DNA from: an uncultured Desulfuromonas sp.
GTDB lineage: Bacteria > Desulfobacterota > Desulfuromonadia > Desulfuromonadales > Trichloromonadaceae
Direction: 5' to 3'
DNA: 9,959 bases
NCBI GenBank assembly: GCA_937982495.1
Contig: CALJLX010000361.1
Coordinates: 1 to 9,959 of the forward strand
In this document: one piece after another, positions 1 through 5,517 of the stretch
Layout of the letters: every line of letters begins with the position of its first letter
How positions within the stretch are numbered: the first letter of the stretch is position 1
Notes under the pieces: model-generated
Seen by the model: the letters and a program-made list of their open reading frames with translations, nothing else
Databases searched by the model: none
What the model was told of the DNA's origin: nothing
Program-made: the position numbers and the translations under genes

Positions 1-228
1 AAGGATATCGTCATCCACCGCGACCGGGAATACCGCCGTTATCGGGAACATCAATCCCGGGGGGATTACCGGGGACAGATCTATCGTCCGGTCGATCGCC
101 GCGACCGTCGGGATTGGGACCGGCATGACCGCAAAGATTGGGATCGGCGGGATCGTAAAGACTGGGATCGGCGGGATCGCGACCGCGATCATGACCGGGG
201 CCGAGATCGGCGGCACGACCGCGACTGA
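1..228 (+). CDS. C-terminal part of an Asp/Arg-rich repeat protein (5' end outside window)
   Basis: Frame 1 is open from the first base to a TGA at 226-228, giving 75 residues with no plausible start inside, so the gene begins upstream of the window. The tail is extremely rich in Arg and Asp, with regularly spaced Trp and His. It contains an eight-residue repeat of the form KDWDRRDR (twice exactly, plus one diverged copy RDWDRHDR) and ends in alternating D/R/H. No catalytic domain is visible. Such highly charged tails occur on small secreted or envelope proteins and on nucleic-acid or metal-binding proteins, but nothing here allows a choice. The matching DNA tandem repeat and a strong hairpin just after the stop support a genuine gene end. 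The frame is preferred over the overlapping ones because its repeat is conserved at protein level (GAT/GAC and CGT/CGC exchanges are silent). Confidence 0.6.
   Translation, partial: KDIVIHRDREYRRYREHQSRGDYRGQIYRPVDRRDRRDWDRHDRKDWDRRDRKDWDRRDRDRDHDRGRDRRHDRD
109..180 (+). repeat. 24-bp tandem repeat coding for an 8-residue unit
   Basis: Units at 133-156 and 157-180 differ at only two positions, both silent third-codon changes (GAT/GAC and CGT/CGC). A more diverged copy lies at 109-132. The unit encodes (K/R)DWDR(R/H)DR. Copy number probably changes by slippage or recombination while the reading frame is kept, because the unit is a multiple of three. Confidence 0.7.
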
Positions 229-258
229 CCCTGTCGCGACCAGCCGACAGTTTTCCGC

Positions 259-300
259 AACGCAAGAAGGGCGACCCGTTGGAGTCGCCCTTCTTGCGTT
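259..300. terminator. 17-bp perfect hairpin between convergent genes, probable bidirectional terminator
   Basis: The arms at 259-275 and 284-300 are perfectly complementary over 17 bp around an 8-nt loop. The hairpin starts 30 bp after the stop of the plus-strand Asp/Arg-rich gene and lies downstream of the minus-strand DUF3617 gene, so it could end transcripts from both sides. The descending arm is T-rich at its end (TTCTTGCGTT), but there is no continuous T tract after the stem on either strand. Termination is therefore inferred from position and stem strength. Confidence 0.6.
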
Positions 301-341
301 GCACGGTTGCGATAACCGCGAAGAGATAAACCAGCCCATAA

Positions 342-461
342 GGCTGATCGAAAATGCCCAGGTGCAAGGCACCCGAGATGGTAAGGAGCGAGGCGTACCG
401 GAAGGTACGTCGCAGCGACGAGGATGAGGGCAACGCCGCGGATGGGCGTTTTTCATCAGCC
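342..461. repeat. 120-bp imperfect palindrome, probable dispersed intergenic repeat
   Basis: The outer arms 342-360 and 443-461 are 19 nt long and complementary at 16 positions. The core is a 6-bp stem (394-399 with 404-409) closed by GGAA. The midpoint of the outer arms and the midpoint of the core both fall at 401.5, so this is one folded unit and not chance hairpins. The stretches between core and tips pair poorly and are purine-rich. The element ends three bases from the DUF3617 stop codon. It resembles intergenic palindromes of about 110-130 nt that I recall from Geobacter-type genomes; this is memory, not a search. It could be a REP/MITE-like element or a folded 3' end for the DUF3617 transcript. 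Confidence 0.6.
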
Positions 462-463
462 GG

Positions 464-877
464 TTAACGACAGGGGCCGATGCGCTTGCCGCTCATATGA
501 TTGGTCATGGTCATCCCCTCGGGCATGGACATCTGCATGCTTCCCTCGAAACGATCGCCGTGATAGGTGATTTGTCCATCCCCCCGGGTCTCTCCCCCTT
601 CCCCCTTGCAGACGACGCTCCAGACCACGGTATTGCCGTCGATCTGGTTGTGGGTGATGGTACATTCGTTGTCCGGCTGCTCATTTTGAGGGACCAGATC
701 CTGCTGGGTAATGCATTGGCTGAAGGTCATGGGCGGAATCTGCACCGGGATACCGGGCATCTCGACCCGGGTGGTGATTTCCCATTCCCCGTCCTGCATA
801 TCGACCTGACCGGCAGCCAGCGCCGGGTTCATTCCCGCACCGCAAAGGAACAGGCAAACAAACAGCTTTTTCCACAT
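464..877 (-). CDS. Secreted DUF3617 family protein
   Basis: The protein has 137 residues. It starts with a signal peptide (MWKK, then a hydrophobic stretch, with likely cleavage after ALA at about residue 21). The mature part shows the DUF3617 pattern: DGEWEITTRVEMPG near residue 29, PPMTFSQC with C55, then C72, NTVVWSVVC with C90, GQITYHGDRFEG, the Met-rich MTMTNHMSGKRIG, and C136. Four cysteines in the mature chain fit two disulfides in the periplasm. The biochemical role of DUF3617 is unknown. I chose the ATG at 877 and not the in-frame TTG at 883 because AGGGAGG lies six bases before the ATG but directly abuts the TTG. The gene follows the histidine kinase on the same strand after 76 bp, and a candidate promoter in that gap suggests it can be transcribed alone. 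Confidence 0.9.
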   Translation of the reverse strand: MWKKLFVCLFLCGAGMNPALAAGQVDMQDGEWEITTRVEMPGIPVQIPPMTFSQCITQQDLVPQNEQPDNECTITHNQIDGNTVVWSVVCKGEGGETRGDGQITYHGDRFEGSMQMSMPEGMTMTNHMSGKRIGPCR

Positions 878-883
878 AATCAA

Positions 884-890
884 CCTCCCT
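884..890 (-). promoter_or_regulatory. Ribosome binding site that sets the DUF3617 start
   Basis: AGGGAGG lies six bases upstream of the ATG at 877. A preceding CCCT (900-897) could pair with its AGGG through a six-base loop, but four pairs make a weak mask. A GGCGC/GCGCC hairpin (899-903 with 908-912) overlaps the same region and would compete with that pairing. Confidence 0.75.
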
Positions 891-928
891 GAAAAGAGGG
901 CGCCATCGCGCCGGCCGTAAACATCGAA

Positions 929-957
929 ACCCTACGCCATCCACCCGCCACCGTCAA
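929..957 (-). promoter_or_regulatory. Candidate sigma-70 promoter for the DUF3617 gene
   Basis: On the minus strand, TTGACG (957-952) is followed after exactly 17 bases by TAGGGT (934-929). The -35 matches consensus at five of six positions and the -10 at three of six. The -35 box overlaps the TGA stop of the histidine kinase gene. The -10 lies about 51 bases before the DUF3617 ATG. Confidence 0.4.
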
Positions 958-3158
958 GATTGCGCCGTCGGCAGGCTCACCATCACGGTTGTTCCCTTAC
1001 CCGGGACGCTTTCCACCTGGATATCCCCCCCATGGGCCTCGACGATCCCTCGGACAATGGCCATCCCCAGCCCCAGCCCGCCGACGGCCGTATTGCTGAA
1101 ATCGGCCCGGTAAAACGTTTCGAACATTCGCGCCGACTGCTCGGGCGACATGCCGATGCCGTGGTCGATCACGGTCAGGCGACAGTTTTCGCCATTTATC
1201 GCCCCATGAATTTCCACGGGACCTCCTGCCGGGGAATATTTCACCGCGTTGCTGAGCAGGTTGTCCAGAATCTGGCCGATCTTTTCCCCGTCGACATTCA
1301 GACGCGGTGCCGGCGTGGGGAGAAAAAGGAGGAAATCGTGTCGGGGATAAAGGGCGCGATACTGCTCGACCAAGGGGAGCAGGAGCTCGTCCACGGCACA
1401 CTCCACCATTTTCAAGGGGATTCTCCCACCCCGCTCCAGCCGGCTCAGGTCGAGGAGTTCGTTGACCAGCCGCGACAGCCATTCGGCGCGACTAATGATC
1501 GTTTGTAAAAAACTCTGCCGCTCTTCCTCGGAAAAACCGCGCCCCGAGGTCAGCAGTTCGCAGAAGCCAAGGATGACGGTGATGGGGGTGCGCAGTTCGT
1601 GCGCGGCGGTGGAGATGAAATCGCTCTTCATGCGATCCACCTCCCGCAACCGGGTCACATCCTGCAGAACGGCCACCGCCCCCGCCCGTTCGCTGCCCTG
1701 CCCACGGACGGGAAAGAGGCGGGCCTGAAAAACCCGGGAAGCGGCATATACGGGATGAAACAACTCCAGATCGACAGAATCCCCCTCGTCCTCCCCTTTC
1801 AGGGTAAGATCCAACTGCCGCCGAAAGCGGGCGTCCTCGATAACCTCCGCCAGCGGGCGGTCGGCCAGGGACGACGAGAAAAGTCTTTGCGCCACCGCAT
1901 TGCCCTGAGCGATCCGTCCGCGCGGATCGACGACCAGCAGGGGATCGGTGAGGGAACGCAGGATGGCGTCGATCCGGTCCCGTTCCCCTTCCGCTTCGGC
2001 CAGTGCCCGGCGCAGTGCTTTCTTTGCCTGTTTCTGCCGGTAATTGGCCCGCAGCAGTAGCAGGCTCAAGACCGCGAGAGCCGACATCAGAGCGAGAAAA
2101 ATCCAGAACTCCCGTTTGTCGACGGGATAGAAGGAAGGGGGCTGGTTGATAACCAGGGCTCCCTTCGGCAGGGCGGACTCGGCGATGGCGAAGCGCCGCA
2201 GTTCAAGATGATCGAACATGAAGGCGTTGTTCGCATCGGTATCGACCACGGGGAGGGTCGCCGGGTCCGCCCCCCGTAGAATGCTCAGCCCCATCTCCGC
2301 CGCCAGCCGCCCCTGTCGAAGACCGCTGACCAGGCGGCCGCCGACGATCCCCTTGCCGAGGAAGAAATCCCAGCCGCCATAAAGGGGGACAGGACAGGCG
2401 GCGCGCACCAGACGACAGCTTTCACCGTAGGAAAGAACCCGTCCCGCCCGGTTGCGCACGGTGGTGGCGAGCATCACGATCTGCCCCTCGCCGAGCTCGG
2501 GCAGGCGCGTTTGCAATTCCTCGGCGTAAATGTTGGTCCAGAAGGTTGCACGCACCCGTCCTTCCAGAGCTCGCAAGGCTTGGGCCTGGTCTTCGAGAAT
2601 CAATCGTTCGGTCAGGGTGTCGTCCCGGCCGATGACGATGACTTCGCGCATTTGTGGATGGAACCGGAGCGCCAGCTCCAGGGTTTCCCGGTAACTGGGT
2701 TCCTCGGTGACGCCGGTGATCCCCTTGTGGCCGCCAAGCATTTCCGGCGTGAAGTGATTGATGCCGCAAAAGACGATGGGGATCTCGGGATACAACTCAT
2801 CCCGGTAACGCAGGGCCAGGGCGAGGGCGTCGTTGTCCGAGACCAGCAGCAGATCGAAGGAGAGGCCGACAAGCTTGCGCCGCAACAGGGTATCGAAGGC
2901 ATCGAGATAGGCGGGGTCGGGGTTGCGCTTGGTATCCAGGTATTCCACATGAAGGAAAGTTGAGGCCGCCTCCGGGGCGAAGCCTTCCCGGATACCCTGC
3001 ATGACGCTCTCCGTCCAGCTCTGGCCGGCATGGTAAGAGTGGAGGACGAGGACCCGGGCCTCTCGCTGGGGAGCGCCCGCGGATGCGGATGCGGTGTTCG
3101 GCGCCAGGAAGAGCGTCCAGAGCAGTAGCGGCAGGACAAAGTGCGGGAAGGGGGACAA
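954..3158 (-). CDS. Sensor histidine kinase with ABC_sub_bind-like periplasmic domain and PAS
   Basis: The protein has 734 residues. A signal peptide or N-terminal anchor (about 1-28) precedes a periplasmic domain (about 34-338) of the ABC_sub_bind type, with RVLVLHSYHAG, DLLLVSDND and PIVFCGIN. A membrane helix (350-370) and charged linker lead to a PAS domain (about 393-506), a HisKA domain with AAHELRTP (phospho-acceptor H520), and a HATPase with N633/N637 in the N box, DHGIG at 665-669 and GLGLG at 694-698. All kinase motifs look intact, so it should sense a periplasmic small ligand and phosphorylate a response regulator. None is encoded nearby, so the kinase is an orphan here. The start is TTG: GGAGG lies five bases upstream and the signal peptide begins right there. 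The frame is open 59 codons further upstream, but that extension is Arg/Cys-rich and would put the signal peptide inside the protein. Confidence 0.93.
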   Translation of the reverse strand: MSPFPHFVLPLLLWTLFLAPNTASASAGAPQREARVLVLHSYHAGQSWTESVMQGIREGFAPEAASTFLHVEYLDTKRNPDPAYLDAFDTLLRRKLVGLSFDLLLVSDNDALALALRYRDELYPEIPIVFCGINHFTPEMLGGHKGITGVTEEPSYRETLELALRFHPQMREVIVIGRDDTLTERLILEDQAQALRALEGRVRATFWTNIYAEELQTRLPELGEGQIVMLATTVRNRAGRVLSYGESCRLVRAACPVPLYGGWDFFLGKGIVGGRLVSGLRQGRLAAEMGLSILRGADPATLPVVDTDANNAFMFDHLELRRFAIAESALPKGALVINQPPSFYPVDKREFWIFLALMSALAVLSLLLLRANYRQKQAKKALRRALAEAEGERDRIDAILRSLTDPLLVVDPRGRIAQGNAVAQRLFSSSLADRPLAEVIEDARFRRQLDLTLKGEDEGDSVDLELFHPVYAASRVFQARLFPVRGQGSERAGAVAVLQDVTRLREVDRMKSDFISTAAHELRTPITVILGFCELLTSGRGFSEEERQSFLQTIISRAEWLSRLVNELLDLSRLERGGRIPLKMVECAVDELLLPLVEQYRALYPRHDFLLFLPTPAPRLNVDGEKIGQILDNLLSNAVKYSPAGGPVEIHGAINGENCRLTVIDHGIGMSPEQSARMFETFYRADFSNTAVGGLGLGMAIVRGIVEAHGGDIQVESVPGKGTTVMVSLPTAQS

Positions 3159-3168
3159 GGGGACCTCC
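3156..3168 (-). promoter_or_regulatory. Ribosome binding site and TTG start of the histidine kinase
   Basis: GGAGG (3168-3164) and five bases (TCCCC) precede the TTG at 3158-3156. No ATG or GTG near the signal peptide has a comparable site. A TTG start usually lowers initiation, so low expression of the sensor is likely. Confidence 0.7.
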
Positions 3169-3170
3169 GG

Positions 3171-3270
3171 CAGGCAGGGGGAATCCGGGCGGAATCGCCT
3201 TTCATAGTAAACGGAATCGCCCTGCCTGTCACCTCGACGGTGAAAATTCAGGCGTCCTTCGGGGCAAGGA
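3171..3270 (-). promoter_or_regulatory. Structured 5' leader with two mutually exclusive folds before the kinase gene
   Basis: In the minus-strand transcript CAGGCAGGG (3228-3220) pairs perfectly over nine bases with CCCTGCCTG (3179-3171), ending two bases before GGAGG. The CAGGC part of the same segment can instead pair upstream with GCCTG (3253-3249), extending a TCACC/GGTGA hairpin (3243-3239 with 3233-3229) to ten pairs with one 5-nt bulge. The two folds share bases 3228-3224 and cannot coexist. A third hairpin, TCCTT/AAGGA (3270-3266 with 3259-3255), lies just upstream. Inside the long loop a 10-bp direct repeat, GGCGATTCCG, occurs twice (3221-3212 and 3199-3190). I do not recognise a known riboswitch class. 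Confidence 0.4.
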
Positions 3271-3324
3271 AAGCAACCGGCGGGATCTTTTCTCCATTGA
3301 CTGCCGCATCGGGACGTGGCATAA

Positions 3325-3351
3325 GTGTTACGCAATAAACGATCGTAACAC
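3325..3351. promoter_or_regulatory. 8+8 inverted repeat, possible operator upstream of the kinase gene
   Basis: GTGTTACG (3325-3332) and CGTAACAC (3344-3351) form a perfect dyad around 11 AT-richer bases, about 167 bp upstream of the kinase start, inside a gene-free stretch. Arm length and spacing suit a dimeric regulator. An RNA hairpin is also possible, but there is no T tract. Confidence 0.4.
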
Positions 3352-3520
3352 CCGTTTCGGCGGGCGGCGATTTTCGCCCTTGGCAGGGCCCTCCGCCGGG
3401 CCTCCCCTCGCGGCCGACGCCCGACGCGCTCCTTGTGGCAGGGGACGCGTCACCGGGGCCGGTCGTCATGCCACCAGCGTCATCGCCGCCCGTCGTTTTT
3501 TCCCCCGCCCAAGGCCCCCG

Positions 3521-3964
3521 TCAATAGCGAATCAGCACCACCCCGAACAACAGGCATAAGCCCCCCAGCACCCGGGGAATCCCCAGGGGATGGGGCGGCA
3601 CGCCGAGCCAGCCGAAATGGTCGAGGAGCATCGAGACCAGCAGCTGTCCGGCCAGGGAGGCGACGACCACATTGGCCACGCCGATGCGGGGAATCAGCAG
3701 CAGCACCAGGGTCACGAAAATCGCCCCCATGAAGCCGCCGGTGAGCAGATACCAGGGAATTTCACGGATCTGCCCCCAACCGGGCAGGCCGATACCGGGC
3801 AGCCATAGGCAAAGGGCGAGAAAGAGCGTGCCCACGGCAAAAGAGATCAAAGACGACTGCAGGGGATGGGCGAGCAGCTGCCCCATGCGCGCGTTGAAGC
3901 CCCCCTGGATGGGGAGCAGGCCGCCGACCAGAAAAGCCAGGGCAATGAACCAGAATGTTTTCAT
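3521..3964 (-). CDS. YdcZ/DUF606-type inner membrane transporter
   Basis: The 147-residue protein consists of about five hydrophobic helices and matches the DMT_YdcZ (DUF606) family, a small branch of the drug/metabolite transporter superfamily. Typical features are an N-terminal helix ending in PIQGGFNARMG, a middle GGFMGAIFVTLVLLLIPRIG stretch, SLAGQLLVSMLLDHFGW, and a C-terminal RVLGGLCLLFGVVLIRY. Length agrees with single-domain members, which are thought to work as dimers or pairs. The substrate is unknown. The ATG at 3964 follows GGAGAAAGAG closely. The gene lies 33 bp after the PH-like gene and is the third of a tight run with the deacylase, probably one operon. A functional link among the three is not evident. 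Confidence 0.88.
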   Translation of the reverse strand: MKTFWFIALAFLVGGLLPIQGGFNARMGQLLAHPLQSSLISFAVGTLFLALCLWLPGIGLPGWGQIREIPWYLLTGGFMGAIFVTLVLLLIPRIGVANVVVASLAGQLLVSMLLDHFGWLGVPPHPLGIPRVLGGLCLLFGVVLIRY

Positions 3965-3997
3965 CTCTTTCTCCGCGAGCGAAAACCGCCCCGAAAA

Positions 3998-4480
3998 TCA
4001 ATCCTGACGCGCCGTCGCACGATCCTCGCGATTGCGCAGCTCGTAAACCTTAGCCTGCACGCTTTCAGGGTCCTTGAGCAGAAAGCCGATGCGGTTGTTA
4101 TCCGTGGTGTGCAGTACCAGATAGCCGCCGGTGGCCAGGGCCGGCAGCTCACCGCGAAAGGTGGCCTCCAGGGTAACGTCCTGAATCTGGGTCAGGGGCA
4201 GAACGATCGAGGGAGTCTTCTCGATGAAGTGTTGAAAATAGAGACATTGGTCGCCGACGATGAGCACGCCGTTGTTTTTCACCTTCGAATAGCCCGAATC
4301 GGCGCCGCTGTAACGAACATTGTCCACCAGCAGCTGAACGAAATCCCCATCCCCCCGCACCCGCCGTTCCAGCACCTGGCGGGTCTTGGCCAACCGCGCC
4401 CGCACCAGCAGCGCGGCCGCCCCGGCGACCAGCAGCAGACCGACAAAGATCGAAACGATCAGCATCAATACTTCCACCAT
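3998..4480 (-). CDS. Membrane-anchored protein with PH-like domain, function unknown
   Basis: The 160-residue protein has one N-terminal membrane helix (about 4-26), a basic/helical linker (27-47), and a soluble part of alternating strands: GVLIVGDQCLYFQHF, then SIVLPLTQIQDVTLE, then GYLVLHTTDNNRIGFLLKD, and a final helix. That order (a labelled first strand, a 'P-leucine-x-x-I' strand, a hydrophobic strand with a charged turn, then a C-terminal helix) resembles bacterial PH/GRAM-like domains. This is fold-level pattern reading, not a family match. With the helix at the N terminus the domain probably faces the cytoplasm. The start is well supported by AGGAGG nine bases upstream of the ATG (4495-4490). 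It begins 28 bp after the deacylase gene and is followed after 33 bp by the transporter gene. Because neighbours are tightly packed, they are likely cotranscribed. Confidence 0.8.
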   Translation of the reverse strand: MVEVLMLIVSIFVGLLLVAGAAALLVRARLAKTRQVLERRVRGDGDFVQLLVDNVRYSGADSGYSKVKNNGVLIVGDQCLYFQHFIEKTPSIVLPLTQIQDVTLEATFRGELPALATGGYLVLHTTDNNRIGFLLKDPESVQAKVYELRNREDRATARQD

Positions 4481-4508
4481 AGGGGTTCACCTCCTGTAGT
4501 CAGTCTCT

Positions 4509-4982
4509 TCACAACCCTTCGAAATCACAGACCTCGACGAAACGCCCGCCGGTCAATTCGGCGAGTTGTCCGTCGGAGATCGCCACCGCCGAATGATCGT
4601 CCCCGGCGGCGGGATAGACGCGGGCAAAGCGCCGCAGCGAGAGATCGAGCAGCACCGGCAGTTCCCCCGGCAAGAGAAAGGGACAGACCCCGCCGGGGAC
4701 ATAGCCGGTATGACGCAGCACCTCCTCCGGCCCGGGGAAGATCACCTTGCCGGAAAGCCCGGCCGCCTGTTTGAGTTTCGAACTCTTGACCTTGGCGTCG
4801 CCGCCGGCCACTACCAGCAGCGGCCGACCGCCGACCAGCAGCAGCATGCTCTTGGCGATCTCCGCGGGGGTGCAGCCGACGGCGGCGGCCGCCGTCTCCA
4901 CGGTGGGGGTCGGCGCGGCGAAGCGCAACACCTGAAGGCCCCGGGGGGCAAGGTAGCGTTCGACGTCGTCAGTCGTGGGCAT
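4509..4982 (-). CDS. YbaK/EbsC (ProX-like) aminoacyl-tRNA deacylase
   Basis: The 157-residue protein is a single YbaK/aminoacyl-tRNA-editing domain of normal length. These free-standing enzymes hydrolyse mischarged tRNAs (for example Cys- or Ala-tRNA of proline) in trans. Visible family features are TVETAAAAVGCTPAEIAKSMLL with the conserved lysine at K44, GDAKVKSSKLKQA at 61-73, and GYVPGGVCPF at 93-102, where the usual Ser of GGVSP is Cys. The amino acid actually edited cannot be told from the sequence. The ATG at 4982 is preferred to an upstream in-frame start at 5147: GGGGAG lies five bases before it, and the 55-residue extension would run through the divergent promoter region and looks non-coding. 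It is the first gene of a three-gene run and is divergent from the plus-strand membrane protein gene. Confidence 0.92.
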   Translation of the reverse strand: MPTTDDVERYLAPRGLQVLRFAAPTPTVETAAAAVGCTPAEIAKSMLLLVGGRPLLVVAGGDAKVKSSKLKQAAGLSGKVIFPGPEEVLRHTGYVPGGVCPFLLPGELPVLLDLSLRRFARVYPAAGDDHSAVAISDGQLAELTGGRFVEVCDFEGL

Positions 4983-5145
4983 GGATACTCCCCCCAAAAA
5001 AACATTCGTGTACGATATAGCGTCCGCGGCCATTGCAGATCGGGGGGACAACCGTTTGCCGGCACGCTTCCGTGATTGGCTTTTTGCCGGATCTTTTGCT
5101 AATCTTTCCCGAACGACCCGCATCCCCCAAGCGAGAGAGAAGATC
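4983..5145. promoter_or_regulatory. Divergent intergenic region between deacylase and small membrane protein
   Basis: This 163-bp gap must drive both directions. For the minus strand a weak TATATC (5019-5014) lies 31 bases before the ATG with no good -35 at normal spacing. A run of six C and seven A (4990-5002) forms part of the deacylase ribosome binding site. An 8-bp direct repeat TTTGCCGG occurs at 5055-5062 and 5083-5090, next to a CACG/CGTG mini-hairpin (5063-5066 with 5071-5074). It could bind a regulator but is short. Confidence 0.45.
5076..5103 (+). promoter_or_regulatory. Candidate promoter for the small membrane protein gene
   Basis: TTGGCT (5076-5081) and GCTAAT (5098-5103) are separated by 16 bases, with the -10 about 42 bases before the ATG at 5146. 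Each box matches the sigma-70 consensus at about four of six positions. The -35 to -10 interval contains the second copy of the TTTGCCGG repeat. Confidence 0.4.
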
Positions 5146-5517
5146 ATGAAAAAACCGGAAACCGGCCTGCTCTACGGCCATATCGCCTTCAGTGTTCTGA
5201 CATCCTTCTTGTGCGTTTTCTACGCCGTCAGCGTCACCCTGAACGACATCGCCTCCGACTGGCAAAAAACCTTCGCCTATGTCGTCGGCGGCTACGGCCT
5301 GATGAACGTCTACATTCTCAGCGCCGCCTGGAACGCCCGCCCGTCCTGGGCGCCCAAGGCGGATCTTCTGATCGGGGGCTGCTTTTTCGCGATTCTCGTC
5401 TTCGATACCCTCAACGACGGCTTCAGCCGGGGCCTGGCCGGAACCGCGGTGCCGGCATTCGTGGGCCTGGCCCTGTGGATCAACTGGAATGCCGTCAAAA
5501 AAGTCTGCGAACGCTAA
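5146..5517 (+). CDS. Four-helix integral membrane protein, function unknown
   Basis: The 123-residue protein is almost entirely membrane: helices at about 8-30, 43-61, 73-88 and 99-115, with short charged loops (NDIASDWQK, NARPSWAPKAD, NDGFSRG) and a basic C-terminal end (NAVKKVCER). The loops suggest both termini in the cytoplasm. I do not recognise the family and see no catalytic motif. Cysteines at 23, 79 and 121 are not arranged as a metal site. The ATG at 5146 is chosen because GAGAGAGAAG precedes it and the hydrophobic profile begins there; the frame is open further upstream but would run through the divergent promoter region. It is the only intact plus-strand gene in the window, and its TAA interlocks with the stop codon of hisF. 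Confidence 0.82.
   Translation: MKKPETGLLYGHIAFSVLTSFLCVFYAVSVTLNDIASDWQKTFAYVVGGYGLMNVYILSAAWNARPSWAPKADLLIGGCFFAILVFDTLNDGFSRGLAGTAVPAFVGLALWINWNAVKKVCER

Larger units (their letters stand above)
3159..3520. other. 362-bp gene-free stretch between ydcZ-like gene and kinase gene
   Basis: Both flanking genes run leftwards, so this holds the 3' end of the transporter transcript and the control region of the kinase. The right part (about 3360-3520) is very GC-rich with only short hairpins (for example GGCGA/TCGCC at 3366-3370 and 3374-3378). I see no convincing terminator for the transporter gene, because the only T run (3496-3501) reads as A on the transcribed strand. The left part holds the dyad and the folded leader described separately. 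Open frames here are biased in composition and lack ribosome binding sites. I found no clear -10/-35 pair. Confidence 0.6.

Noticed and set aside
109..180. Repeats as a CRISPR array
   Set aside because: The units are directly adjacent with no spacers, in frame, and encode a peptide repeat.
11..433. Minus-strand open frame of 140 codons with a hydrophobic beginning
   Set aside because: It runs through the palindromic repeat, the 17-bp hairpin and the antisense of the Asp/Arg repeat gene, with no ribosome binding site. Repeats of this kind often create spurious open frames.
3253..3292. Sigma-54 promoter (GGTTGC...TTGC on the minus strand)
   Set aside because: The spacing between the GG and GC elements is 11 bases, not the required 10, and the flanking consensus is poor.
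3159..3335. 59-codon N-terminal extension of the kinase from an ATG at 3335
   Set aside because: It is Arg/Cys-rich, unlike a signal sequence, and has no ribosome binding site. The TTG at 3158 has GGAGG at ideal spacing directly before the signal peptide.
3159..3345. c-di-GMP (GEMM) riboswitch before the kinase gene
   Set aside because: The typical conserved core segments of GEMM are absent. Only a GGACGC-like string is present, and the stems do not match the class.
4983..5147. Upstream start of the deacylase frame at 5147
   Set aside because: It would cross the divergent promoter region and add 55 atypical residues to a protein of normal family length from 4982.
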